A stretch of 64,000 nucleotides of DNA from the NCBI GenBank assembly GCA_041441465.1, contig JASDSY010000002.1:1-64000 (forward strand), given 5' to 3'. The notes under the pieces were generated by a model that was not told where the DNA came from, did no database searches, and saw nothing but the letters and a program-made list of their open reading frames with translations. Positions 28,137 through 36,223 of this stretch are shown here, in pieces. The translations under genes and the position numbers were made by a program. Position 1 is the stretch's first letter, and every line of letters starts with the position of its first letter. This stretch comes from JASDSY01 sp041441465. Lineage in GTDB: Bacteria; Muiribacteriota; UBA9980.

Positions 28137-29741
28137 TTATTTGATCCTGCCCTCGATATCGACATCGATTATTTTGGTTTGCTTTACATAATCTATTATT
28201 ATGTCCATTATTTTGACGCCTGACGATACTTTATCGGAAACTTCGGCGAACATCGAGAAGCCGTCGCCGCCGCTTGCGGTAAAATCGCTCATTGCGACTG
28301 TATATAATTCATAGTCGTTTATAGATTTGCCGTTCAGCGATAATTCGGTGACTTCGCCGTTTTTATAGGCGACTCTCATGCCTTTCGACACCTGAAGAAA
28401 GCCGCCGAATTTTACTAATTTAGCGTATTTAGCAGGATCGGCTATTTTTTGAGCGACAAGCCTGAATGCGGCTCTTAAAATGCTGCCTTTCATGGTTACT
28501 TTGGTTACGACGCTGTTAAACGGAAATACGTTTATGCAGTCGGCAATTTTTATGTCGCCTTTTTCAATTCCGGTGCGTATGCTGCCCCCGTTTATTATGC
28601 CTATATCGGTTTTTGCGTTCATCATTAAAATATCGGCTATCATATCGCCGAGGTTTGTTTCAACGGTTCTGACTAGTTCGCGCGAGCCTATTAAGGCACG
28701 GACTGTATTTCCGATAACTACCTGAACCTGTTCCGCGATTTGCGCATCATATCCGTCTATTAATTTTTGGATTTCTGCGTTTTTAGGTATTTTTGAATCA
28801 AGACGGTTTAATTTTCCGCCGGCTAAGCGCCATTTTCTATTTGATTTTGAATATGACATCGTAACTTCTCCGACAAACTCGCCCTTTTCGCCGGCCTGGC
28901 TGACTATTACTTCCTTGTTTGTCGATGATTTAACGATGATCGGATTATCGCATTTCGAATGCGAGTGGCCGCCTATTATAAGATCTATCTCAGGAAGTAT
29001 TTCAGCCGATTCCAGGTCTTCTTTTAAGCCCATGTGTGAAAGCAATATTATCATATCTACACGCGGCCTTAATTTTCTTAGAATAGGTTTTAAAGCCTCC
29101 ACAGGCATTATTAATTCCGAGCCGACCAGATTTTTAGGATCGACCACAGTAAATAAGTCTTTGGTTATTGAGCCTATTATGGCAATTCTGAGGCCGTTGA
29201 TGTTTTTTATTATATATGGTTTTATTTGTTTTTTTGCCGCAGGGTATATTTTATGGTCGAATTTTACGTTGCAGTTTACTATAGGGAAATTTACTGTATT
29301 TAAAGCTTCCAGCATCCAGGCTATTCCGTCGTCAAATTCGTGGTTGCCGGGGCACATAGCATCATAGCGGGCCGCGGACATGCATTTAAGATCGACTATG
29401 CCCTTAAAGAAGTTAAAAAATAAAGTTCCCTGAAATGCGTCGCCGGATGAAAGAAGAAGCATATTTTTATTTTCGGCGCGCGCGTTATTAACGAATGTTA
29501 TAAGCCTTGCAGCACCGCCTACTTCCTCGGTTGATCCGTTCGCGTTTGTGGCTGTAAAGCTGTTTAAGTTGGCGTGAGTGTCGTTTGTATGGAATATTTT
29601 CAAAGTTATTTCATCACTTGCGTGAGATAAAACTTCATCCTGGGCGAAAGCCGGAAAAATTGCCGAACATATCACTAAAATAGTTAAAGCCAGAATGGTA
29701 ATTTGCCTGTTAAAACAATAAAAACTAAAGTCTTTTTTCAT
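28137..29741 (-). CDS. Exported 5'-nucleotidase / metallophosphatase (UshA-like)
   Basis: 534 residues with a signal peptide (to about residue 34). The metallophosphatase domain shows HTNDTHA, SGDAFQG, GNHEFD and GGHSH, the full two-metal set. The C-terminal 5'-nucleotidase domain shows NLGDMIAD, INGGSIR and SGGDGFSMF, which bind the nucleoside. It should release phosphate from extracellular nucleotides. Slightly shorter than E. coli UshA (550). Convergent with the radical SAM cluster. With the nucleoside phosphorylase and the PfkB kinase it fits nucleotide scavenging. The start is an ATG followed by the basic KKD n-region, with AAGGGG upstream. Confidence 0.93.
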   Translation of the reverse strand: MKKDFSFYCFNRQITILALTILVICSAIFPAFAQDEVLSHASDEITLKIFHTNDTHANLNSFTATNANGSTEEVGGAARLITFVNNARAENKNMLLLSSGDAFQGTLFFNFFKGIVDLKCMSAARYDAMCPGNHEFDDGIAWMLEALNTVNFPIVNCNVKFDHKIYPAAKKQIKPYIIKNINGLRIAIIGSITKDLFTVVDPKNLVGSELIMPVEALKPILRKLRPRVDMIILLSHMGLKEDLESAEILPEIDLIIGGHSHSKCDNPIIVKSSTNKEVIVSQAGEKGEFVGEVTMSYSKSNRKWRLAGGKLNRLDSKIPKNAEIQKLIDGYDAQIAEQVQVVIGNTVRALIGSRELVRTVETNLGDMIADILMMNAKTDIGIINGGSIRTGIEKGDIKIADCINVFPFNSVVTKVTMKGSILRAAFRLVAQKIADPAKYAKLVKFGGFLQVSKGMRVAYKNGEVTELSLNGKSINDYELYTVAMSDFTASGGDGFSMFAEVSDKVSSGVKIMDIIIDYVKQTKIIDVDIEGRIK

Positions 29742-30002
29742 CCGATTACCCCTTTTATATATTTATAATAGCCAATTTAATAATTTGCGGTTTTTAAACG
29801 CGTATTCTGAAAAAAATGACGACAGCGGTCAAATCTCTTAAATCAGGCGACGTGTTTGTATCTAGCATATGTTCAAAATTCATAAGAAATGCCAGATTAA
29901 ATTTTAAAAATATATATAATTATAATGATAAAATCATGTGCTGTCAATGGTTTTTTTGTCATTTGGGGCAAATATTTTTAACCGAATTTTAATGAATTCG
30001 AG

Positions 30003-30023
30003 GCGTTTTATTTATTAAAACGC
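30003..30023 (+). promoter_or_regulatory. Palindrome abutting the -35 box, candidate operator
   Basis: GCGTTTTA, five-base loop TTTAT, then TAAAACGC; the last base of the right arm touches the TTGACA box at 30024. The position suits a regulator-binding site. It lacks a T-run, so a terminator is less likely. Confidence 0.5.
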
Positions 30024-30052
30024 TTGACAATAGGCATTTTTTGTGATTAAAT
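30024..30052 (+). promoter_or_regulatory. Promoter of the HAD phosphatase gene
   Basis: Perfect TTGACA (30024-30029), 17-base spacer, TTAAAT (30047-30052), 27 bases before the start codon. Confidence 0.75.
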
Positions 30053-30079
30053 ATGTAAAAAACATTTATGGAGGTAAAA

Positions 30080-30895
30080 ATGAAAAATAATTCACTATTA
30101 TTTATTTTGATTGTCATCTATTTATTGTCATTAGCCGGAGCCGCTATTGCCGCAGTTACAAGCGACGGCAGCAAGCCGGTTTATAAGCCTGAAATTTTAA
30201 ACGAAGTCATTGCCGCATCGGAAAAATGCCTTGCTGAAAAGCAGACGCCGGTTGTTGTTTTCGACCTTGATTCGACGCTTTTAAATAACGCTCCACGTAA
30301 TCGCGCTATTATCGAGGAATTCGCGAAGGGCGAAGGCTCCAAAGAAGTCGACTTTGTAAAAGCGGTAGCCGGCATGAAAGATGAGCAAATCGCTTATTCG
30401 CTCGATGATACCTTGAAAAATATCGGCATAACGGATAAAAAAGTATTAAAGGAATTAAAAAATTACTGGTATGACAGATTTTTTACTGATAAATACGTAG
30501 TTTTAGATACAGCGTATGAAGGCGCCGCCGATTACGTTAAAAAATTACACTCAAAAGGCATTAAAGTGGTTTATTTGACAGGCCGTGATACTCCGGATAT
30601 GGAAAAAGGAACTATCAAATCGTTAACAGATTGCGGATTTCCTTACGGCGACACGAATGCCGTACTTTTGACAAAGCCGGTAAAGCAGATGAAGGACGAT
30701 GAATACAAAAAAACTGCTTCGGCCGATATTTTAAAAATGGGAAAAGTAATCGCGTCATTTGATAACGAACCTAAAAATGTCAACCTTTTTAAAGAAGTAT
30801 TCCCGGGGGCGCTGGTTGTTTTCATCGAAACTAATCACAATCCTAAAGCTGTTCCGGTTGATAAAGAAATTCCATGGATAAAATCCTGGAAATAA
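30080..30895 (+). CDS. Exported HAD-superfamily acid phosphatase-like protein
   Basis: 271 residues with a signal peptide (to about residue 25). HAD motif I is VVFDLDSTLL, motif II VYLTGRD, and motif IV ASFDNEP, with a conserved Lys region between. This matches the class B acid phosphatase / HAD subfamily IIIB group. It would hydrolyse phosphomonoesters outside the cytoplasm. The start is ATG at 30080, following GGAGG with a six-base gap; the in-frame ATG at 30068 precedes the ribosome site. Transcription seems well controlled: strong promoter, adjacent palindrome and a strong terminator at 30941. Divergent from the exported nucleotidase, suggesting a joint phosphate or nucleotide scavenging role. 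Confidence 0.87.
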   Translation: MKNNSLLFILIVIYLLSLAGAAIAAVTSDGSKPVYKPEILNEVIAASEKCLAEKQTPVVVFDLDSTLLNNAPRNRAIIEEFAKGEGSKEVDFVKAVAGMKDEQIAYSLDDTLKNIGITDKKVLKELKNYWYDRFFTDKYVVLDTAYEGAADYVKKLHSKGIKVVYLTGRDTPDMEKGTIKSLTDCGFPYGDTNAVLLTKPVKQMKDDEYKKTASADILKMGKVIASFDNEPKNVNLFKEVFPGALVVFIETNHNPKAVPVDKEIPWIKSWK

Positions 30896-30940
30896 ATTGT
30901 AAATACTATTAATTTATTTTATATAAAAAAATGTAAAATA

Positions 30941-30986
30941 AAAAGAGCTGTCAAGAAAAATAACTTTTCGAAGCAGCTCTTTTTTA
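30941..30986 (+). terminator. Terminator of the HAD phosphatase gene
   Basis: AAAAGAGCTG and CAGCTCTTTT arms, followed by TTTTATTTTT. Confidence 0.85.
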
Positions 30987-31205
30987 TTTTTATTCCTGAT
31001 GACGGCTTTTTTCATATTTAGATCGCCTTAATTTGTTTGAAATTTTATTATAAAAAAGTGCAGTCATTTAAGTAAAAAAAGTTTGATATTTGAAAGATTC
31101 CTTTAATGGATATTATAATACTGCTTTGGAATATGAGCTTTATTCTGCTTTATGGCGCTGTTCGATGCGGAGTTTAATGTTAAATTTCAGTATTGAAATT
31201 AAAAT
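30987..31205. other. Gene-free AT-rich stretch
   Basis: A 64-codon frame (31090-31284) runs through here and through the hairpin at 31206, but it has no ribosome site or family resemblance. I see nothing else. Confidence 0.5.
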
Positions 31206-31244
31206 AAAAAAGGGCTGTCGATATTTTGATGACAACCCTTTTTT
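31206..31244 (-). terminator. Hairpin after the Ser-rich gene
   Basis: AAAAAGGGCTGTC pairs with GACAACCCTTTTT (one mismatch). A-rich on the left and T-rich on the right, so it can terminate in both directions; it lies 37 bases beyond the minus-strand stop. Confidence 0.75.
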
Positions 31245-31280
31245 ATTTATGTTATATTTTTTTATAAGGAAATTTATGAA

Positions 31281-31871
31281 TTAATATTCGTAAGCGCCTG
31301 TCGAGCCGCCGCCGCAGTATGGATCGCCGTTGCTGTAATCATCGCTCGATGAGCTTGATGATGAGCAGCCGCTGTCGCTTGAAGAAGATGACGAACTGCT
31401 GTCTTCGTAAGGATAGCCCGTGCTGGCGCCTGGAATTGTGCCGTTCTGGCTGTGATCATAATCGCTCGATGAGCTTGATGGCGCTGAACAGCCGCTGTCG
31501 CTCGAGGAAGATGATGAACTGCTGTCTTCGTAAGGATAGCCCGTGTGAGCGGCAGGGATTGTGCCGTTCTGGCTGTGGTCATAGTCATTTGATGAATTGT
31601 GTTGTGAGTTATTTGAAGAAGATGATGACGAATCAGTGCACGAGCCGTTGCCGAGGCAGCCGCTGTTGCAGTTTGTTCCGTTATTATGGTTATCGCATTC
31701 AGGTACCGGAATATTTGTTTTATCAGCTTTCTTTGTGGTTTTGCTGGTTTTTGAGGTTGATTTTGCGCTTTTAGCTTTTTTTGCCGTGTCATTTGTCTTA
31801 GCTTCGGCCATAACCGCGAAATTAGCGGCTATGAACATTAACAAGAAAACCATAATAAGATTTTTTTTCAT
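31281..31871 (-). CDS. Secreted Ser/Cys-rich tandem-repeat protein
   Basis: 196 residues. Signal peptide (1-24), a Lys/Thr/Ser-rich linker (25-55), a Cys/Asn segment (CNSGCLGNGSC), then two near-identical units of about 38 residues. Each unit reads YDHSQNGTIP, then TGYPYEDSSSSSSSSDSGC, then a Ser run; a final short segment is Gly/Tyr-rich (YCGGGSTGAYEY). The Ser tracts use several codons, so they are kept at protein level and are not simple triplet repeats. Cysteines in each unit could cross-link chains. Likely a cell-surface, coat or adhesive protein; no family recognised. GGAGG precedes the ATG, and a promoter lies at 31942. Confidence 0.82.
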   Translation of the reverse strand: MKKNLIMVFLLMFIAANFAVMAEAKTNDTAKKAKSAKSTSKTSKTTKKADKTNIPVPECDNHNNGTNCNSGCLGNGSCTDSSSSSSNNSQHNSSNDYDHSQNGTIPAAHTGYPYEDSSSSSSSSDSGCSAPSSSSSDYDHSQNGTIPGASTGYPYEDSSSSSSSSDSGCSSSSSSSDDYSNGDPYCGGGSTGAYEY

Positions 31872-31941
31872 TCGAATTGCCTCCAGATAATATAAAAATT
31901 TTATACTGAATACTTAATATTTGTTTAATGTAGAATAAATA

Positions 31942-31971
31942 ATTGTATCACAAAATTAAGTTCAAAGTCAA
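31942..31971 (-). promoter_or_regulatory. Promoter of the Ser-rich gene
   Basis: On the minus strand TTGACT, an 18-base spacer and TACAAT, about 70 bases before the start codon. Confidence 0.55.
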
Positions 31972-32089
31972 TAATTTTTTTTATTATTTTTTGTTTAATT
32001 AAGTAATAAAGTTTAACTATACCATAAAACACTAAATTTGGCTGTTATATAATTTATATAAATAAAATTATTATATTTTTTATTAAAAA

Positions 32090-32830
32090 CTATTTGTCTT
32101 TAGCGGTTTGAAATTTTTGCGCTAATTTTTCATAGCCGTCTCTTTTCTTTTTGTAGGCAAACATTTCTTTCAAGATTTTAATTATGATATCGAGTCCTGA
32201 AAGCGTTGAAACTCCTGCCGCGCGAGGATAATACATAAGTCCGATCTCTTTTATTTTGTAACCGAGCCTTTTGGCCTCGATTAAAAGCTCTGCGTCGATA
32301 AACGAGCCTTCGGATTGCAGAGTTATTTTTTGAATGATTTCACGCTTGAATAGCTTGAAAGCGAAATTTACGTCCTTGACTTTTAAGCCGAACATAAGCC
32401 TTATCAGCCAGTTATAAATTTTGGACTGAAATTTTCTTCTTAACGATTCGGTGCGCATAAGACGGTAGCCGATTACCATATCCGCCTCTTCGATCATAGG
32501 CAGCGCTAATTTTATATCGTTGAGGTCGATCGGCAAATCCGAATCTATATAAATTATATAATCTTTTGTGGCGTTATAAAATCCGGTTTTTAAAGCTCCG
32601 CCGAGTTTGCGGTTGTGTTCGTGATGAATTGGCTTTATTTGCGGATATTTTTCGGCAAGCCTGTCGATTAACTCGCCGCAGCCGTCTGTTGACGCGTCGT
32701 CAACGACTATGATTTCATAGTCCTTCGTTATCGTGTCCGTGACGGCCATTGTTGCTAAAACCATCTGTTCGATATTTTCAATCTCGTTAAACATTGGAAA
32801 AACATAAGAAATCGAATGCTTAAATTCCAT
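32090..32830 (-). CDS. Family 2 glycosyltransferase (dolichol-phosphate-mannose-synthase type)
   Basis: 246 residues. GT-A fold: VFPMFNE at the N-terminus, VVDDASTDG (UDP/GDP-sugar binding), a DSDLP metal motif and the late RAAGVSTLSG stretch. No transmembrane helix is present, unlike ArnC, so it resembles the soluble DPM1-like enzymes that load a sugar on a lipid-phosphate carrier. It lies 233 bases downstream of the GT39/83 transferase, which uses such lipid-linked donors; the two may form a pathway. Confidence 0.9.
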   Translation of the reverse strand: MEFKHSISYVFPMFNEIENIEQMVLATMAVTDTITKDYEIIVVDDASTDGCGELIDRLAEKYPQIKPIHHEHNRKLGGALKTGFYNATKDYIIYIDSDLPIDLNDIKLALPMIEEADMVIGYRLMRTESLRRKFQSKIYNWLIRLMFGLKVKDVNFAFKLFKREIIQKITLQSEGSFIDAELLIEAKRLGYKIKEIGLMYYPRAAGVSTLSGLDIIIKILKEMFAYKKKRDGYEKLAQKFQTAKDK

Positions 32831-33063
32831 TTTTCAGTTCCTTTACATTTATTTTTGTATTTTAATAAAAAACATTTTTGTGATTATGAAGAATAAGATT
32901 TTGAGTTAATAGCTAAAATTTAAAATATTAAAAACATCTGAAAAATAATGATCAAATAGATGAATAAAATTTTATTTTTAACCTTGGAGTTTAAAATCAA
33001 GCATAATAGGATGATTCAAAAGGATTAATAGAATAATGCTGATTTTGCTATGCAAAGCCTGAA

Positions 33064-34962
33064 TTAATTATAAAGGTAAATATATTTTCCGCCCTTGTCT
33101 CCGTAAGTATAATGAACATTAATTTTGTCCCTGTATTTTTCATAATCCGAGGTAAGCATTATAAGATAGTTTTTATGATCTTTTTGCGAAAAATAAAGGT
33201 TTATTCGTCTTAAATCAGGCAGATGCTCTACAGTTCGGCTGCTATAAAAAAGGACGGACGGCGTTTTCGAAAAATATGCCAGCCTGTCGCCAGGCGCGAT
33301 AACTTTCTCGATTTTGCCGCATATATCGACTGCCGAATATAGAGGGCGCGCTTCAGGAAGCAGGCCGAAATTGATAGTTAATAAAAATATTAACATCAAA
33401 ATCGTGTCGCACCAAAAAAGCTTATCGTATTTTTTGAGTAACGCTGTAAATAAAGTCGTTATTACAAAAAGCGCGGATATAAAATAAAGTAATTTAAATA
33501 CCTGCGTGTTATCAATCAAGAGTTTCGACGGTGCGACTTTATAAAATACATAAAACAGCGCAAACCCGATTAGCGATTTCAAAAATATTCCCGGATATGA
33601 ATTTACCCTGTCAAGATTTGGGCTGCTGATTAAACTGGAGTAAAAGGTGCCGATTATTATCGCTAAAGCAGGAAACAGAGGCAGTATATACGTTACCAGC
33701 TTGGTTTTTGAAATTGAGAAAAATCCGAATATTCCGAATATTATAAATATTAAGAAAAGCTTTTTTTCAGGATCGGCAAGTACTTTGTAATAAGTGTTTT
33801 TTATGTAGTCGAGGCGGCATTTCGGCGGTTCCGCCGTTTCGTCTGTTTTTAAAGTACCGCTGCCCTGGCGGTTTTCATTTTTCCTTTTCAAAAATTCATT
33901 GAATTTATCCTTCAGGTAAACGAATAACGCCGATGTTAAAATAATCGTTACTATGAGCGTTACGCTGTATGCGCCGTTTGAAAGAAATTTTGTGACGAAA
34001 AATCCGCCCGCGCAATTTCCGGCAGATGTTTGCCGATTTTTGCCGCCGGTGCTGTAATTTTTTATTGCGGCAAAATATATGAATTTAAAAAATCCGGCCG
34101 CAAGGCGCCATAAAATATCGCCAAGCGCATATAAGTGCGGGAAAAAACCGAGTATTAAAACAGGCAAATAAAACCATGTCTTTTGAGTGCCGACATGTTC
34201 CGGTTCTAAAAATCTTATTAAATTATGGTATCCGATAAATGTATTGAAAAATTGCATTTTATGCAAAAAAAGCATCGCCAGATACCACGGCATAGCTGAA
34301 ATCGAGAAACATATAATGCCGGTAAGCGAGATAAGCCGTGTAATCATGTCGAATTTTTGTGTGAATACCAGATACGGGATTATTATCAAAAACGGCAGAA
34401 CTATTCCGACAGGGCCTTTGGTCAGTACTGAAAAGCCGCAGATAAAATAGAACCAATTGATATATTTAAACTTTTCAGCGCTTTTTTCGGATTCTATCGC
34501 CAAAAATATCATGTAAAAAGATAAGGTCATAAAAAAACACAGTGTCATGTCGGTTACGGCTGAGCGTGCGATAAAAGCGAATAAAAGCGAGGTCATTAAA
34601 GTTATAGCAGAAAATATTGCGCAATTATGGCCGGATATTTTTTTGGCCCATGCGAATACGACCATAAGAGTCATCGCGGCCATCAATGCAGAGGGAAACC
34701 GGGCGGCAAATTCGTTAATTCCGAAAACATTATATGATAAGGCTGAAAGCCAGAAATACATCGGCGGCTTGTCGAACCATAAAAGCCCGTTTAATTTAGG
34801 CGTAAGCCATGAACCGGTAAGGACCATCTCGCGGGCGGTCTGGCCGTATACCGGTTCGTCAGGGTCTAATAAAGGCACGCCGCCTAAATTTATGGAATAA
34901 AACACAAGCGCTGCCAAAAATATTATGATTTCTGTTTTATAACTTAAAATTAATTTCATCAT
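33064..34962 (-). CDS. Polytopic glycosyltransferase, ArnT/PMT family
   Basis: 632 residues with about 11-13 transmembrane helices. The first external loop carries LDPDEPVYGQTAREM with the catalytic-type acidic residues, followed by FDKPPMYFW, both hallmarks of the GT39/GT83 (PMT/ArnT) family. These enzymes transfer a sugar from a polyprenyl-phosphate donor to lipid or protein on the outer face. The middle has a hydrophilic insert (about 300-385) that is longer than usual. The gene starts 17 bases after the SecD-head-like gene and is probably co-transcribed with it. The acceptor is unknown; an ArnT-like role in lipid A modification is only one option. Confidence 0.87.
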   Translation of the reverse strand: MMKLILSYKTEIIIFLAALVFYSINLGGVPLLDPDEPVYGQTAREMVLTGSWLTPKLNGLLWFDKPPMYFWLSALSYNVFGINEFAARFPSALMAAMTLMVVFAWAKKISGHNCAIFSAITLMTSLLFAFIARSAVTDMTLCFFMTLSFYMIFLAIESEKSAEKFKYINWFYFICGFSVLTKGPVGIVLPFLIIIPYLVFTQKFDMITRLISLTGIICFSISAMPWYLAMLFLHKMQFFNTFIGYHNLIRFLEPEHVGTQKTWFYLPVLILGFFPHLYALGDILWRLAAGFFKFIYFAAIKNYSTGGKNRQTSAGNCAGGFFVTKFLSNGAYSVTLIVTIILTSALFVYLKDKFNEFLKRKNENRQGSGTLKTDETAEPPKCRLDYIKNTYYKVLADPEKKLFLIFIIFGIFGFFSISKTKLVTYILPLFPALAIIIGTFYSSLISSPNLDRVNSYPGIFLKSLIGFALFYVFYKVAPSKLLIDNTQVFKLLYFISALFVITTLFTALLKKYDKLFWCDTILMLIFLLTINFGLLPEARPLYSAVDICGKIEKVIAPGDRLAYFSKTPSVLFYSSRTVEHLPDLRRINLYFSQKDHKNYLIMLTSDYEKYRDKINVHYTYGDKGGKYIYLYN

Positions 34963-34979
34963 TTCCTGTATTAATAATA

Positions 34980-36059
34980 TTATTTTTGTTCTACTTTTAA
35001 TATGTCAAGTTCGGCCGGGAGCGGGCCGGCATTTATATAGGCGTTCATCAGGTTCGCCGTCTGAACTAATGTCAGCTCTTCAACCCATACGCGGCCCGAT
35101 GTTATTTTATCGGCGGTTGAAAATGTCGAAAGCACTTTGGAATCCAGAACGCATGCTAATGTTATTAAACCTTTTGATGTGGTATAGTTTTCGAGTTCGG
35201 CTTTCATGGCGTCGCTGAAATCAATTTGTACCTGCGGCAGTTTTAAGCCTGAATATGTGACTTTGGTTTCTTTGATGCTTCCGGCTTCATTTGTTAAAAC
35301 TGGCTTTTTAGCTATATAAAATTTTTTGAGCTCTTTTTTCGCGAAATGCGGATATTCCGAAACTTCAGTAATTTCATTCTTTTTGTTATTCAGTTCGGCG
35401 CTTTTTTCATCGAAACATTGATTGATCGAGAATTCGCCTTTCTTTGTTATCATGCTTTTAAATAATTCAAGCGTCTCTATTCCTGAAATTTCAAGTGTAA
35501 TTTTATTTTTTTCGAATGAGAAGTTAAAATTGGTGTATTCCATAAGCGCGAGACGCTTTTTTAAAACTTCGACGGCTTTTTTTATTGTTTCTTCGGAATT
35601 ATCTTCTTTTGCGGTTTTAACGGATATTGTGAACAGATAAAAGTCCAGCGACTTTGTCGGCTCGAGGTTCATTATTTTATATCCGTCTTTTTCTTTTTTG
35701 AATACTACCCACAAATATTCTTTTGAGGCGCCCTGCGCTGTCGGCACTTCAAAACCAAGTTTTACCGTCGCCTCGCCTGAGCGGTGGTCTTTTACGAATT
35801 TTAAATTTTTCATGGCGCCAAGGCTTGAATTGTCTTTTGAATTAGCTTGCGCCTCTAAGCCTTTTATAAATTCAATAGGAATATCGGTTGCTAAAAGTTT
35901 TTTTACTGATTCTATTTCCTTTTTTTCCAGAAGCGATATGAATTGTTCCCATGTTTTTAACAATTCAGACGATTGCTGGCAATTGGCGTAACCGTAATTA
36001 AAAATGGCGTAAAACCCGAATAAGACTATTAAAAGTACTCTTGAAAATAGTTTTTTCAT
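34980..36059 (-). CDS. Exported soluble protein with SecD P1-like domain
   Basis: 359 residues with a signal peptide (1-27) and no other membrane helix. The N-terminal half (30-145) looks like a small alpha/beta domain of the NTF2/lumazine-binding kind (DUF4878-like pattern), judged weakly. The C-terminal half resembles the periplasmic P1 head of SecD: TIKKAVEVLKKRLALM, then the late block TSGRVWVEELTLVQTANLMN and NAGPLPAELDIL, comparable to the SecD pattern ending AGALPAPL. SecD itself has six membrane helices that are all absent here. The role may be binding unfolded or nascent envelope proteins. GGAGG precedes the ATG. Confidence 0.7.
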   Translation of the reverse strand: MKKLFSRVLLIVLFGFYAIFNYGYANCQQSSELLKTWEQFISLLEKKEIESVKKLLATDIPIEFIKGLEAQANSKDNSSLGAMKNLKFVKDHRSGEATVKLGFEVPTAQGASKEYLWVVFKKEKDGYKIMNLEPTKSLDFYLFTISVKTAKEDNSEETIKKAVEVLKKRLALMEYTNFNFSFEKNKITLEISGIETLELFKSMITKKGEFSINQCFDEKSAELNNKKNEITEVSEYPHFAKKELKKFYIAKKPVLTNEAGSIKETKVTYSGLKLPQVQIDFSDAMKAELENYTTSKGLITLACVLDSKVLSTFSTADKITSGRVWVEELTLVQTANLMNAYINAGPLPAELDILKVEQK

Positions 36060-36223
36060 TGAAAAACCTCCAGAAATTTTGTTTTTTATATTATACTTAT
36101 TTTATTTTAAGTTTTATACATTAACGTCACTTATTAATTAAATGTCATCTGAAATTTTATTTTAATTTCGATTTGCGAATATTTTATGCGGCAAAATATT
36201 ATAAATTCGGTATTCATATCAAG

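Noticed and set aside
31090..31284. 64-codon plus-strand frame
   Set aside because: No ribosome site, and it runs through the hairpin terminator at 31206.
31274..31792. Overlapping frames of 151-172 codons on both strands
   Set aside because: Products of the repeat codons in the Ser-rich gene; composition (His/Arg/Ala or Cys/Arg runs) is typical of shifted repeats.
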